From Burkholderiaceae bacterium (GTDB taxonomy: Bacteria > Pseudomonadota > Gammaproteobacteria > Burkholderiales > Burkholderiaceae_E): a stretch of DNA of 64,000 nt. The translations under genes were made by a program, and so were the position numbers. Of the stretch, positions 20,064 to 29,600 are shown piece after piece (within the stretch, counting starts at the first letter, position 1; every line of letters begins with the position of its first letter). Location: contig JAGXFR010000037.1 of NCBI GenBank assembly GCA_024637155.1, positions 16,527 to 80,526 on the forward strand. Reading direction: 5' to 3'. The notes beneath the pieces were generated by a model, which was not told the origin of the DNA, made no database searches, and worked only from the letters and a program-made list of their open reading frames with translations.

Positions 20064-20726
20064 TCAGCGGACCGCAGCGCGGCGCGCGCGCCGGGCGCGC
20101 ACCAGGTGGCGCACCACCTCGAAGACCGCCGGCAGGCCCGGAATGATGATCATCGCGAGCGTCACCAGCGAGAAGTTCGCCTGCACCCATCCGGTATTGC
20201 CGATGAGGAAGCCCAGCGTGCTCAGGCTCGCGACCCAGAGAATCGCGCCGACCACGTTGTAGAGCGCGAACTTTGGATAGGTCATCTGCGCGATACCCGC
20301 CACGAAGGGGGCAAAGGTGCGCACGAAGGGCAGAAAGCGCGCCACGATGATCGTGATGCCACCGTGGCGCTCGTAGAACTCGTGGGTGCGATCAAAGGCG
20401 GCACGATTGAAGAAACGCGACTGTTCCCAGGCGAAGACCTTCGGGCCGAAATAGCGCCCCACCGAGTAATTGATCGCGTCGCCGAGAACCGCCGCCACGG
20501 TGAGCAGCACGATGAGCACGGTGAGGTCGAGCCCGCCGACCCCGGCGATCGCACCGGAGACGAAGAGCAGCGAATCCCCGGGCAGAAACGGCATCACCAC
20601 GAGCCCGGTCTCGACGAAGATGATCGCGAAGAGCAGCGCGTAGACCCAGGTGCCGTAGTCGCGGGTCACATCGACGAGGTGACGATCGAGGTGCAGGAAG
20701 ATGTCGATGAGTTGGGTGAAATCCAT
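20064..20726 (-). CDS. dedA: DedA family membrane protein
   Basis: This 220-residue inner-membrane protein of the DedA/SNARE-associated (VTT) family acts as an undecaprenyl-phosphate or lipid flippase-like transporter needed for envelope homeostasis. Family motifs are ETGLVVMPFLPGDSLLFVSGAIAG near residue 40, DAINYSVGRYFGPK, and RFLPFVRTFAPFVAGIAQM with the essential Arg. The C-terminal tail is very basic. It is inserted between amiC and mutL on the minus strand, 23 bases from the amiC stop. Confidence 0.94.
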   Translation of the reverse strand: MDFTQLIDIFLHLDRHLVDVTRDYGTWVYALLFAIIFVETGLVVMPFLPGDSLLFVSGAIAGVGGLDLTVLIVLLTVAAVLGDAINYSVGRYFGPKVFAWEQSRFFNRAAFDRTHEFYERHGGITIIVARFLPFVRTFAPFVAGIAQMTYPKFALYNVVGAILWVASLSTLGFLIGNTGWVQANFSLVTLAMIIIPGLPAVFEVVRHLVRARRARRAAVR

Positions 20727-20831
20727 TGCGCCCGGATGATACCCGTCGCCGGACTCCGCTGCCTCCGCGCGGGCCCACTTCCTCTTTGCGCGTCATCCGG
20801 GCCGGCCCACCCGGGCGCGGGAGAGGGTCCT

Positions 20832-20837
20832 TATAAT
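20832..20837 (+). promoter_or_regulatory. Perfect -10 hexamer just before mutL
   Basis: TATAAT ends six bases before the mutL ATG, which would place the transcription start at or within a base or two of the start codon. I see no good -35 at the expected distance. If used, the mutL message would be leaderless. Confidence 0.4.
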
Positions 20838-20843
20838 CGTCCG

Positions 20844-22679
20844 ATGCTCGATTCCCAATCCGCTGACGCAACGGCGCTGCACCCGCGCAGGCCGATTTGC
20901 GAACTCCCCGACGGTCTGGTGAGCCAGATCGCCGCGGGCGAGGTCGTCGAACGTCCGGCTTCGGTCGTCAAGGAACTGCTGGAGAATGCGCTCGACGCCG
21001 GTGCGTCCCGCATCGAACTGCGCATCGATGAGGGTGGCGTCCGGCGCATCGTGGTCACCGACGACGGCGGCGGAATCCCGCCGGAAGAACTGGTGCTGGC
21101 TCTGCGGCGCCATGCGACCAGCAAGATCACGAGCCTCGACGAACTCGAACAGGTCGCGACACTGGGATTCCGGGGCGAAGCGCTGGCCGCGATCGCCTCG
21201 GTGGCGTTGCTGGCGATCACCAGCCGCATCGGCGCCGCCGAGCACGCGAGCCGGATCGAAGCCCACGATGCGGCGTCCGGCCCGGTGCCGGCATCCGGGG
21301 CACCCGGCACGTCGGTCGAGGTGCGCGACCTCTACGGGAACACGCCCGCCCGGCGCAAGTTCCTCAAGTCGACGGGAACCGAGACCGCGCACTGCATGGA
21401 GGCATTGCGCCGGGTCGCCCTGGCGCACAGCGAGGTCGCATTCGCGGCCTTCGTCGATGGGCGCCGCACCGAGCAGTTGCCGGCTTGCGACTGGGTGGCA
21501 CGCGCGCTCGCCGTGCTGGGCGCGGAATTTGCGGACGCCCACCACGTGATTGATGCCGGCAGCGCGACGCTCGGCCTGCGCGGCCTCATCGGGCTGCCCG
21601 GGGCGAGCCGGGCGCGCGCGGATCGGCAGTTCTTTCACGTCAACGGACGTTTCGTGCGCGACCGACTGCTCGCGCACGCGGTGCGTCAGGCGTACGCCGA
21701 CGTGCTCCACGGCGACCGGCATCCGGCCTATGCGCTGGCCCTCGTGCTCGACCCGCGACTCGTCGACGTCAATGTCCACCCCGCCAAGACGGAAGTCCGC
21801 TTTCGCGACCCGCAGGCGATCCACCGGCTGGTGTTCCACGCCGTGCGCGACGCCCTGCGCGCGTCCGCGGGCGGGCTCGGACCGGCGCCCGCCCGGCCGG
21901 GTGCTGCGCTGACCGGTTCCGCTGGCACGACGCCCCCCGGACGCGGCTACCAGGCGGGACTGGGGCTCTCCGAGCCGCGCGCGAGCTATGGCGCGATCTC
22001 TGCCGCGCTCTCCTTCCAGCGGCCCGGGCCATTTGCCGCAGACGCCCCCGAGGCGATGGAGGGCGGCGCGGCGGCCGAGTCCGGGAGCGCCGACGCTGCG
22101 CCGCTCGGCTACGCGCTCGCCCAGCTGCACGGCGCGTACATCCTTTCGCAGTGTGCCGACGGCCTGATCGTCGTCGACATGCACGCGGCCCACGAACGCA
22201 TCGTCTACGAACGGCTCAAGGCACAGCATGCGGCGCGCGCGATCGCCGTCCAGCCGCTGCTCATTGCCGCGACGCTGCGGGCCGACCCGCTTGCCGTGGC
22301 CTGCGTCGAGGAACACGCCGCGACGCTCGTGGAACTGGGCATCGAGTGCAGCGTGCTTTCCCCGACGACGGTCGCGGTGCGCAGCGTGCCGGCCGCGCTC
22401 GGCAACGCGGACCCCGTTGCACTCGGGCGCGACGTGCTCGCCGAACTGGTCGCGCACGGCACCACGCGCACGATCGAGGAGCGCTGCCACGCGCTGCTCG
22501 CCACGATGGCCTGTCACGGCGCCGTACGCGCACGCCGCCGCCTGGAGATCGACGAGATGAACGCCTTGCTGCGCGAAATGGAACGCACCCCGGGAGCGGA
22601 CCAGTGCAACCATGGCCGCCCGACCTGGGTGCGCCTGACGATGGGCCAACTCGACCAGTGGTTCCTGCGCGGCCAGTGA
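20844..22679 (+). CDS. mutL: DNA mismatch repair protein MutL (endonuclease type)
   Basis: This 611-residue protein has a GHKL ATPase N-terminus (ENALDAGA, DDGGGIPPEEL, LGFRGEALAAI, GTSVEVRDLYGNTPARRKFL). It then has a Pro/Ala-rich linker of about 100 residues, and a C-terminal dimerisation domain carrying DMHAAHERIVYE, which fits the DQHA(X)2E(X)4E nicking motif, plus ACHGAVRA and CNHGRPTWV. MutL with this motif makes the strand nick itself, as expected in a lineage without MutH. The stop overlaps the ATG of the next gene. Confidence 0.96.
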   Translation: MLDSQSADATALHPRRPICELPDGLVSQIAAGEVVERPASVVKELLENALDAGASRIELRIDEGGVRRIVVTDDGGGIPPEELVLALRRHATSKITSLDELEQVATLGFRGEALAAIASVALLAITSRIGAAEHASRIEAHDAASGPVPASGAPGTSVEVRDLYGNTPARRKFLKSTGTETAHCMEALRRVALAHSEVAFAAFVDGRRTEQLPACDWVARALAVLGAEFADAHHVIDAGSATLGLRGLIGLPGASRARADRQFFHVNGRFVRDRLLAHAVRQAYADVLHGDRHPAYALALVLDPRLVDVNVHPAKTEVRFRDPQAIHRLVFHAVRDALRASAGGLGPAPARPGAALTGSAGTTPPGRGYQAGLGLSEPRASYGAISAALSFQRPGPFAADAPEAMEGGAAAESGSADAAPLGYALAQLHGAYILSQCADGLIVVDMHAAHERIVYERLKAQHAARAIAVQPLLIAATLRADPLAVACVEEHAATLVELGIECSVLSPTTVAVRSVPAALGNADPVALGRDVLAELVAHGTTRTIEERCHALLATMACHGAVRARRRLEIDEMNALLREMERTPGADQCNHGRPTWVRLTMGQLDQWFLRGQ

Positions 22680-23980
22680 TGATGCCCACCACGCCGGTCA
22701 TCCCGCCCATCGCGATCCTGCCGCCCGGCACCGGGGGACGCGCCTCGAGCGCGGCAATCGCGCCGTCACTGCTCTTCCTGCTCGTCGCATTCATCGGCTT
22801 GCAGCCCTTTTCCACGGACATGTATCTGGCGACGCTGCCCGCGCTGACCGACGCGTTCGCGACGACCCCAGCGGCCGTGCAACTGACGCTGTCGGTCTTC
22901 ATGGCGGGTTTCGCCGGTGCGCAACTGATCGCCGGACCGCTCTCAGACCGTTTCGGACGCCGACCGGTCGCGCTGTGGGGACTCTCGCTGTACACCATCG
23001 CATCGTTCGCCGGTGCGCTCGCGCCCAGCCTCCCGGTGCTGATCTTCGCGCGCCTGATTCAGGCCTTCGGCGTGTGCTGCACGATCGTGTGTTCGCGCGC
23101 CATCGTGCGCGACCGCTACGATGTCACCGCGGGCGCACAGGTGATGGCGCGCGCGTTGACGTGGATGTCGCTGGTCCCGATCGTCGGGCCGATTCTCGGC
23201 GCGTTCCTGCTCACAGCGTTCGGGTGGCGCTCGAACTTCGTGGTGATGGTGCTCGGCGGCACCATGGTTCTCGCCGGAACGTGGCGCTGGCTGCCAGAGA
23301 CGAACCACGAGCGTGACCCACACGCGACCGACCCGGGCCCGCTGATCGCGAACTATCTGCGCATCGCGCGCAGCAGCCAGTTCTGGGCGTTCACGCTGAT
23401 GGCGACGCTGAGCTACGGCGCGCTCTTCAGCTTCATCTCGGGCTCGTCCTTCGTCGTGATCCGCGTGCTCGGCATCGCGCCCCAGTACTTTGGTTTCGCG
23501 TTCGCCTTCATCGTTTCCGGCTATCTGGTGGGCACCTGGCTGACGCGCTGGATGCTGCCGATCGTCGGGCTCTACGGATCACTCTATCGCGGCGCGCTGC
23601 TCAGTTGTGCCTCCGGTGCGGTGATGGCGGCGCTGGCGCTCGCGGGCGTGCACTCGCTCGCCGCGCTGCTGCTGCCGATGGCCGGCGTGATGATCGCGCA
23701 CGCAATCGTCCAGTCGTGCGCGCAGGTCGGCGCGGCGGGTCCGTTCCCGCGCAACGCGGGCGCCGCCGTGGCGCTGTTCGGCTTCGTGATGACCCTCACG
23801 GCCGCGCTGATCGGCACCTGGATCGGCGCGAGCCACGACGGGACCGTGCGTCCGTTGACGCTCACCATCGGTGCGCTGACGCTGTGTGTCGCGCTGACGG
23901 CCGCAACGCTGGTACGACGCACGCAGGCGCAGGGCGAAGCGGCGGCGGCCGGCGGCGCGACCTCCGGCGGCGCCCGCTGA
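22679..23980 (+). CDS. MFS transporter, Bcr/CflA drug-resistance subfamily
   Basis: This 433-residue protein has about 12 membrane segments. It shows the Bcr/CflA hallmarks: [17 protein letters not shown] near residue 45, [16 protein letters not shown] (MFS loop 2-3 motif) and RAIVRDRYD. This family (DHA1) exports bicyclomycin, chloramphenicol or sulfonamides by proton antiport in the inner membrane; the substrate here is unknown. It starts at an ATGATG whose first A is the last base of the mutL stop, so it is translationally coupled to mutL and is followed 22 bases later by miaA. Confidence 0.92.
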   Translation: MMPTTPVIPPIAILPPGTGGRASSAAIAPSLLFLLVAFIGLQPFSTDMYLATLPALTDAFATTPAAVQLTLSVFMAGFAGAQLIAGPLSDRFGRRPVALWGLSLYTIASFAGALAPSLPVLIFARLIQAFGVCCTIVCSRAIVRDRYDVTAGAQVMARALTWMSLVPIVGPILGAFLLTAFGWRSNFVVMVLGGTMVLAGTWRWLPETNHERDPHATDPGPLIANYLRIARSSQFWAFTLMATLSYGALFSFISGSSFVVIRVLGIAPQYFGFAFAFIVSGYLVGTWLTRWMLPIVGLYGSLYRGALLSCASGAVMAALALAGVHSLAALLLPMAGVMIAHAIVQSCAQVGAAGPFPRNAGAAVALFGFVMTLTAALIGTWIGASHDGTVRPLTLTIGALTLCVALTAATLVRRTQAQGEAAAAGGATSGGAR

Positions 23981-24002
23981 GCGGATCCGCAATCCCGTGC
24001 TG

Positions 24003-24974
24003 ATGCCGCCGCGCGCGATCCTGCTGCTCGGGCCGACCGCGTCGGGCAAGAGCGCCGCGGCGATGGCGCTGGCCGCACACGTTGACGCCGAGATCATCTC
24101 GGTCGACTCGGCGCAGGTCTACCGCGGGATGGATGTCGGCACCGCGAAGCCCAGTGCGCGGGAGCGCGCACAGGTCCCGCACCACCTCATCGACATCATC
24201 GACCCAGTCGATTCGTATTCGGCCGCACGCTTCGCGCACGACGCGCGTCGGCTGATCGACGAGATCAGCGCGCGCCGGCGACTCCCGCTGCTGGTCGGCG
24301 GCACGATGCTCTACGTGCGCGCCCTGACGGAGGGGCTCACCCGACTGCCCGGCGCGGACCCCGTCATCCGCGCACGACTCGACGCGCAGGCGCGCGAGCA
24401 GGGCTGGCCGGCGCTGCACGCGCAGTTGGCACGGATCGATCCGCTGACCGCGGCACGCCTGGAGCCCGCGGACGGCCAGCGCATCCAGCGCGCGCTCGAA
24501 GTTTTCGAGATCAGCGGCGCCCCCCTCTCGAGTCTGCTCGCGACCGGTCGCGACGCCGCGGCGCCGTCGCGATTCCCGGTGCGCTACCTGCGCATCGCCC
24601 TCGAACCGAGCCATCGTGCCGAACTCCACGAGCGCATCGCGCAACGCTTCGCGGCGATGATCGGTGCCGGTCTGGTCGAGGAGGTGCGCGCATTGCGCTC
24701 GCGCGGCGACCTGCACGCGCGACAGCCGTCGATGCGCTGTGTCGGTTACCGGCAGGTCTGGGAATGGCTCGACGCGGGCGCGGCGCCAGGCGCCGCACGC
24801 GCAGAGATGATCGCGCGCGCCGTCGCAGCCACCCGCCAGCTCGCCAAGCGCCAGCTCACCTGGCTGCGCGCGATGCCGCAGCGCCAGGTGATCGACTGCC
24901 TGGCGCCTGACGCGGCCGAACGAGTCGGGGCATGCGTCGCGGCATTTCTGCACGAGGCGCGCCCGGCATCCTGA
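24003..24974 (+). CDS. miaA: tRNA dimethylallyltransferase MiaA
   Basis: This 323-residue enzyme adds the isopentenyl group to A37 of UNN-reading tRNAs. Motifs: P-loop [54 protein letters not shown], and the C-terminal [13 protein letters not shown]. An in-frame GTG six bases earlier is an alternative start; neither has a clear Shine-Dalgarno. It is the third gene of the mutL-MFS-miaA unit, its usual neighbourhood in proteobacteria. Confidence 0.96.
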   Translation: MPPRAILLLGPTASGKSAAAMALAAHVDAEIISVDSAQVYRGMDVGTAKPSARERAQVPHHLIDIIDPVDSYSAARFAHDARRLIDEISARRRLPLLVGGTMLYVRALTEGLTRLPGADPVIRARLDAQAREQGWPALHAQLARIDPLTAARLEPADGQRIQRALEVFEISGAPLSSLLATGRDAAAPSRFPVRYLRIALEPSHRAELHERIAQRFAAMIGAGLVEEVRALRSRGDLHARQPSMRCVGYRQVWEWLDAGAAPGAARAEMIARAVAATRQLAKRQLTWLRAMPQRQVIDCLAPDAAERVGACVAAFLHEARPAS

Positions 24975-25045
24975 CGATCCGGGCTCGGCGCTGCGGTTAT
25001 GATCGCCCTGATCCCTTTCCCCCACCCACTCCAGATTTCCAAGGC

Positions 25046-25975
25046 ATGTCGATGAGCACAGAACCCGACCGCCGCCCGCTCGCACTTGTCGGGCTGGGCA
25101 AGATGGGCGCGAACATGGCCCGCCGGTTCGCCCGCGGCGGAATCACCGTGCACGGCTTCGACACCGGCGCAGAGGCGCGCGTGGCCCTCGCCGACGAACG
25201 CGGCATCGAGACCCATTCGTCGCTGGCCGATGTGCTGGCGGCCATCGCGGCCCCGCGCACAATCTGGCTAATGCTCCCGGCAGGCGAAGTCAGCGAACAG
25301 ACGCTCGCCGAGATGCTTCCGCTGCTCGCGCCCGGCGACCTCGTCATCGACGGCGCCAACGCGAACTACCTGGACACGCAGCGGCACGCGCGTGAAGCGG
25401 CGGTGCGCGGCATCGACTTCGTCGATTGCGGCGTCTCGGGTGGAGTCTGGGGTCTGCAGAACGGGTACTGCCTGATGCTCGGCGGAGAAGCGCAGGCCGT
25501 CGCGCGCGCGCAGCCGTATGTGCAGGTGCTCGCGCCCGCACCCGAGCGCGGCTGGCTGCACTGCGGACCCGCTGGAGCGGGGCATTTCGTCAAGATGATC
25601 CACAACGGGATCGAATACGGGATGATGCAGGCGCTCGCCGAGGGCTTCGCGCTGCTCGCCGGCCGTCCCGAGTTCAACATCGACCTGGCCGGAGTCGCCG
25701 AAACCTGGCGCGAGGGCAGCGTCGTTCGATCATGGCTGCTCGACCTCACCGCGCAGGCGCTTCAGGGGCCCGACTCCCTGGACTCGGTGACGCCCTGGGT
25801 GGCCGACTCCGGGGAAGGACGCTGGAGCGTGGACGAAGCGATCCGGCAGGGCACGCCGGCGCCCGTGATCGTCGCCGCGCTGATGAGCCGATTCGACTCG
25901 CAGGGCAAGGCGGACACCGCCAACCGGCTGCTTGCCCTGATGCGCAAGGGTTTCGGCGGACACACTCTGCGCTGA
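25046..25975 (+). CDS. gnd: 6-phosphogluconate dehydrogenase, short decarboxylating form (YqeC/GntZ type)
   Basis: This 309-residue enzyme oxidises and decarboxylates 6-phosphogluconate to ribulose-5-phosphate. The Rossmann motif VGLGKMGANMARR lies near residue 16. The substrate-binding segments are CGVSGGVWGLQNGYCLMLGG and GAGHFVKMIHNGIEYGMMQ with the catalytic Lys, and the C-terminus has RFDSQGKADTANRLL. Its length matches the short, usually NAD-preferring form (about 300 residues) rather than the 470-residue Gnd. I use the first of two ATGs six bases apart. It stands alone, converging on dodecin. Confidence 0.93.
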   Translation: MSMSTEPDRRPLALVGLGKMGANMARRFARGGITVHGFDTGAEARVALADERGIETHSSLADVLAAIAAPRTIWLMLPAGEVSEQTLAEMLPLLAPGDLVIDGANANYLDTQRHAREAAVRGIDFVDCGVSGGVWGLQNGYCLMLGGEAQAVARAQPYVQVLAPAPERGWLHCGPAGAGHFVKMIHNGIEYGMMQALAEGFALLAGRPEFNIDLAGVAETWREGSVVRSWLLDLTAQALQGPDSLDSVTPWVADSGEGRWSVDEAIRQGTPAPVIVAALMSRFDSQGKADTANRLLALMRKGFGGHTLR

Positions 25976-26027
25976 CCCGTCCGGCGCTTCGCCGACGGCA
26001 GGTCCGGCGGAGCGGTCCGTTGGTTGT

Positions 26028-26234
26028 TCAGTCGAGCGTGAAGCCGATCTTCATCGTTATCTGCCAGTGCGCCACCGCACCTTTGTCGATCTCGCCGCGG
26101 ATCTGCGTCACTTCAAACCAGCGCATGTTGTGCAGGGTTTCCGAGGCCTTGGCGACGGCATTGCGGATCGCCTGATCGACACCCTCGGGCGACGAACCGG
26201 TGAGTTCGACCTGCTTGTAGACGTGGTTGCTCAT
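26028..26234 (-). CDS. Dodecin, flavin-binding protein
   Basis: This 68-residue protein has the whole dodecin length and pattern: [19 protein letters not shown], the central aromatic-rich [13 protein letters not shown] including the tryptophan that stacks on the flavin, and the final [11 protein letters not shown]. Dodecins form hollow dodecamers that sequester FMN or riboflavin breakdown products. A Shine-Dalgarno (GGAG) lies upstream of the ATG. Only about 50 bases separate it from the small four-Cys protein gene on the same strand. Confidence 0.95.
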   Translation of the reverse strand: MSNHVYKQVELTGSSPEGVDQAIRNAVAKASETLHNMRWFEVTQIRGEIDKGAVAHWQITMKIGFTLD

Positions 26235-26288
26235 CTGGAAGACTCCTCGCTTCTTGTTTGATAAATAAATTTCACGAGTTGGGGAAGA

Positions 26289-26498
26289 TCACTTGCGCGC
26301 GCGCGGCTTCTCGCGCGTTTTCTTCCCGGGCGCCTTGTGCCCCGTGGGCTTGCGCGGCGACGCGCCGGCCTTGGACGGCGGCGCCGCGGCCTGCGGCTTC
26401 TCGGGAACATAGTCGCCCAGGCTCGCCTTGGCTGGGCACCAGTTCACCGCCGGGCATCGTTTGCAGGTGACCGCAAGTGCGATCGGACAGATGGTCAT
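26289..26498 (-). CDS. Small four-cysteine protein with basic tail, function unknown
   Basis: The predicted protein is 69 residues. The N-terminus has a C-x7-C-x2-C-x5-C arrangement (Cys 4, 12, 15 and 21, in TICPIALAVTCKRCPAV and WCPAK), followed by GDYVPEK and then a Lys/Arg/Pro-rich low-complexity tail. The four cysteines could bind zinc or an iron-sulfur cluster. I recall similar short hypothetical proteins in proteobacteria but no assigned role. The ATG is preceded by GGAGA. It lies directly upstream of dodecin on the same strand and could be its operon partner. Confidence 0.65.
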   Translation of the reverse strand: MTICPIALAVTCKRCPAVNWCPAKASLGDYVPEKPQAAAPPSKAGASPRKPTGHKAPGKKTREKPRARK

Positions 26499-26632
26499 GG
26501 CTGTTTCTCTCCATTATTCTCGACAACGAATTCGGTCTGTGGCGCTGCGGCGGCACGGCCGCCTCGCCTTACCCGACAGTCTACTGCACCGCAGTGGGGA
26601 TCCCGGGTCGCGGGCGGCACGCCGCTCGGAGA

Positions 26633-29600
26633 TCAGTCGAACCAGAAGTACCAGAGCAGATCCACGGCGCTCTCGCTGCCGGTCTGCGCGCGCACCGAGA
26701 GCCGGTTGCTGATCTCGTACTGGATGCGCAGCAGGTTCCAGACCCCCTGCAGGCCCTGCTCGTAACTGACGAACAGGCGCGACGACAGGCGCTTGCCGAT
26801 GGTGACGACGTTCTGCTGCGCCACGGAGCCCGCGGAGCCGGCGCTGAGCTTCTCGCCCGGCGCGCCGCGGTCCATGATCGCCTGGGTGGGTCCGCCCGTG
26901 CGCGCCGAACCGATCGCCAGCACGTCGACGCCCAGCGCCTGCCCGATGCCGCCGGCCAGCGTTCCATCGTCGCTGCCCAGCAGCGAACTCGCCGCCTGGC
27001 GCAGCGCGAACACCTGCGCGCTCCCGCCCGCTTCGTCCAGGCCGGTGCCCAGCACCAGCCAGGAGAGTTTCTCGGCATCGGGGACGTCCGGCGTCGACAC
27101 CAGCTTCACCCGCGGGGAGAGCGCCGTCCCGGTCACCGCTACCCCGGGAGTGATCGCCAGGTAGCGACGTTCAGCGACGATGTCGAGCACCGGATTGTCG
27201 AGCTCGCCCTGGAAGCGGATCACGCCGCGGCTGATCTCGAGCTTCTGCCCGTAGGCGGCGAAAGTGCCGTTGAGGACGCGCACCACGCCCACCGCCCGCG
27301 GCTGTGCCGGCAGCGTACCGGTGAGTCGGATGGTGCCCGCGAGGCGGGCGTCGATCCCGCCGCCGTGCACCTTGAGCCGGTCACCAAGATCGATCTCCAG
27401 ATCGGCCGCGAGCCGCAGGGGTGATTCACGGGGCGCCGCCGCCGGCGCATCGCTCGACGCTGTGGCGGCACCGGCTCGACGGTCGACGAAGACGACATCG
27501 TCGGGAAGCTCCGGAGCGCCGGCGCTGCGCAACTCGATCAATCCTTCGTCGGCGCGCAGCTTGCCTGTCCAGCGCAGCGATTGCTCGTCTCCGACTACCG
27601 CCGTATCTCCGGAAATGATCAGTCGCTGGCCGGGACCGATGGGGATCGGCAACTTGCGCGCGAGCAGCTCGAAGCGTCCCTGCACGCGACCGCGCTTCGC
27701 GGGCGGGGCCGCTGCCGCGCCGGGCGCCGGGGCCGTTGCGGCAGCGAGGATCTTCGCCTCGCCGCGCAATTCGATCGAGCCGGTCCCGCTTTCCATGCGC
27801 AGCGACTCGATCTGCAGCGTCTCGCCATCGAAGCGCGCGCGCAGCGACCCGTTGGTCAACCGCCACCCCATCGAGCGCTGCACCAGCTGCAGTCCGCGGC
27901 CGGTGAGTTCGCCCGCGAAGCGCGGCTTGCGCAGCGTTCCCGCCAGCTTGCCGGAGAAGCGGACCTCGCCGTCGGCGGCCCAGTCCGAGCCTGTGTAACG
28001 TCGGCTGAACGCGAGCGACGGGAGCGCCAGCTCGACCTCTCCTTCGAGGGCGCCACCACGCAGGCGCAGGTCCACCCGATTGCCATCCCCGAGCGGCAGC
28101 ATCGGCACACCCGTCACCGCCACCGCGCGCAGGCGCGCGTTCGCCTGTCCGCTCAGGTCGTCCAGGCTGGTGCCCGCGACGTCCCATTTTGCGTCGAGCC
28201 GCAGCCCCTCGATCTCGCGCCCGACACCGCCCGCGCCGGGCGCCGGCGTGTCGCTCCACTCGAGCAGCCGCGCGAGCGGCAGCGCCTGCAGCTCACCGGT
28301 GGACTGCAGCCGGGCGCCTTCGTAACGCAGCGAGGCGATGGTCGCCGTGCCCTGCGCCAGGGCGAGGGACAACTGCTCCACGACGACGCCGCTGGGCGTC
28401 ACGCTCATCCGAGCGGGCGCGCGCAGGCTCGCGGCGACACGGCCCGCGAGCACGGCCTCGCGGATCTCCGCCTGCCAGCGCCCCACTCGCCCCGCGTCGG
28501 CGCCGGGCACGTAGCTTCCCGTACCCGCAGCGTTCAATTTCTGTCCGAGGCCCTCGGCTTCGAGGCGGAAGCGATGTGCCGTGACGCTGCCGTCTGCGTC
28601 GAGCACGATCCGGTCTACCGCCCTTTCGCCGAAGCGCAGCCGTTCGGCGCGCAGCTGCACGCCCAACGCCGCGCTTCCCGTGCCCTCCCCGAGCGAGCGG
28701 GCCGCCGCGCCAAGATCCGGCAACTCAATGCGCGCCGTCAGCGCCCCGATGGACCCGACCCCGTCCCAGGCGAGCGCAGTGCCGTCGATGTTCGCCCGGA
28801 TGGCCGGTCCCGTGAGCGATCCCCGCAATTCACCCTCGATCGTGAGCCGGCCGGCCGCCCGGGCGTCCAGTGCGGCGGGCCGCGGGGCGCTGACCCGGAA
28901 CGACATCCGGTCATCGGGTTGCCCAAGCGCCCCGCTCGCCTGCAGCCGGTTCCCGCCCAGCGTGATGTCGACCTCCAGTTCGCTGACCCGGGCGATCCGC
29001 GGCGCCCCGGGGCCAGGTTGCGGCGCGACCGCTGCGCTCGCGCCGCGCGCAGATGGCGTCACCGCCGTTGACCTGGCCGGGGCAGCCGGGGCAGCCGGGG
29101 CAGCCGGGGCCGCGTCGACACGCGCCCGCAGGCTGCCCGCGAGCGCCTGGCCAGCCCAGCGGCTCGCGCGCAACGTCACCGCGGCGTTGCCCGCCATGCC
29201 GGGCCCGAGCCGCACGTCGAAGCGGAAGTCGCCGTTGAGCAAGGTATCGGCCACGCGACCCTCCGCCAGCCCGCGCCGCTCGAGCCAGCGGCCCGGATCG
29301 AACTTCTCGGCTTCCCCGCTGAAGGCAAGCCGCGGTCCGTCGTCGAGCCAGACCCGGCCGGAGGCGCGCACCGTGCCGGCGCGCGCGGCGAGCCGGAGCT
29401 GCTCGACCAGCACCTCCCGCTCGACGAGCCGCATCTGCGCGCGCAGCGCGAGCGGGCCGTCGAGTTCGGGAATCTCGCCCTGCGCAAGGTCCAAGATGAA
29501 CGTGCCGTCCTCGAGCGCGATCGTCCCGTCGAGCCGGGTGGCGCGGGCCTGCGTCGCGAGCGCCTGCAGGTCGAGTCCGCGCAGCCTGAGTTGTGCGTTG

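Noticed and set aside
29050..29110. GGGGCAGCC-type short tandem repeat on the strand opposite tamB
   Set aside because: This is the Ala/Pro-rich linker of TamB in codon form, not a separate element.
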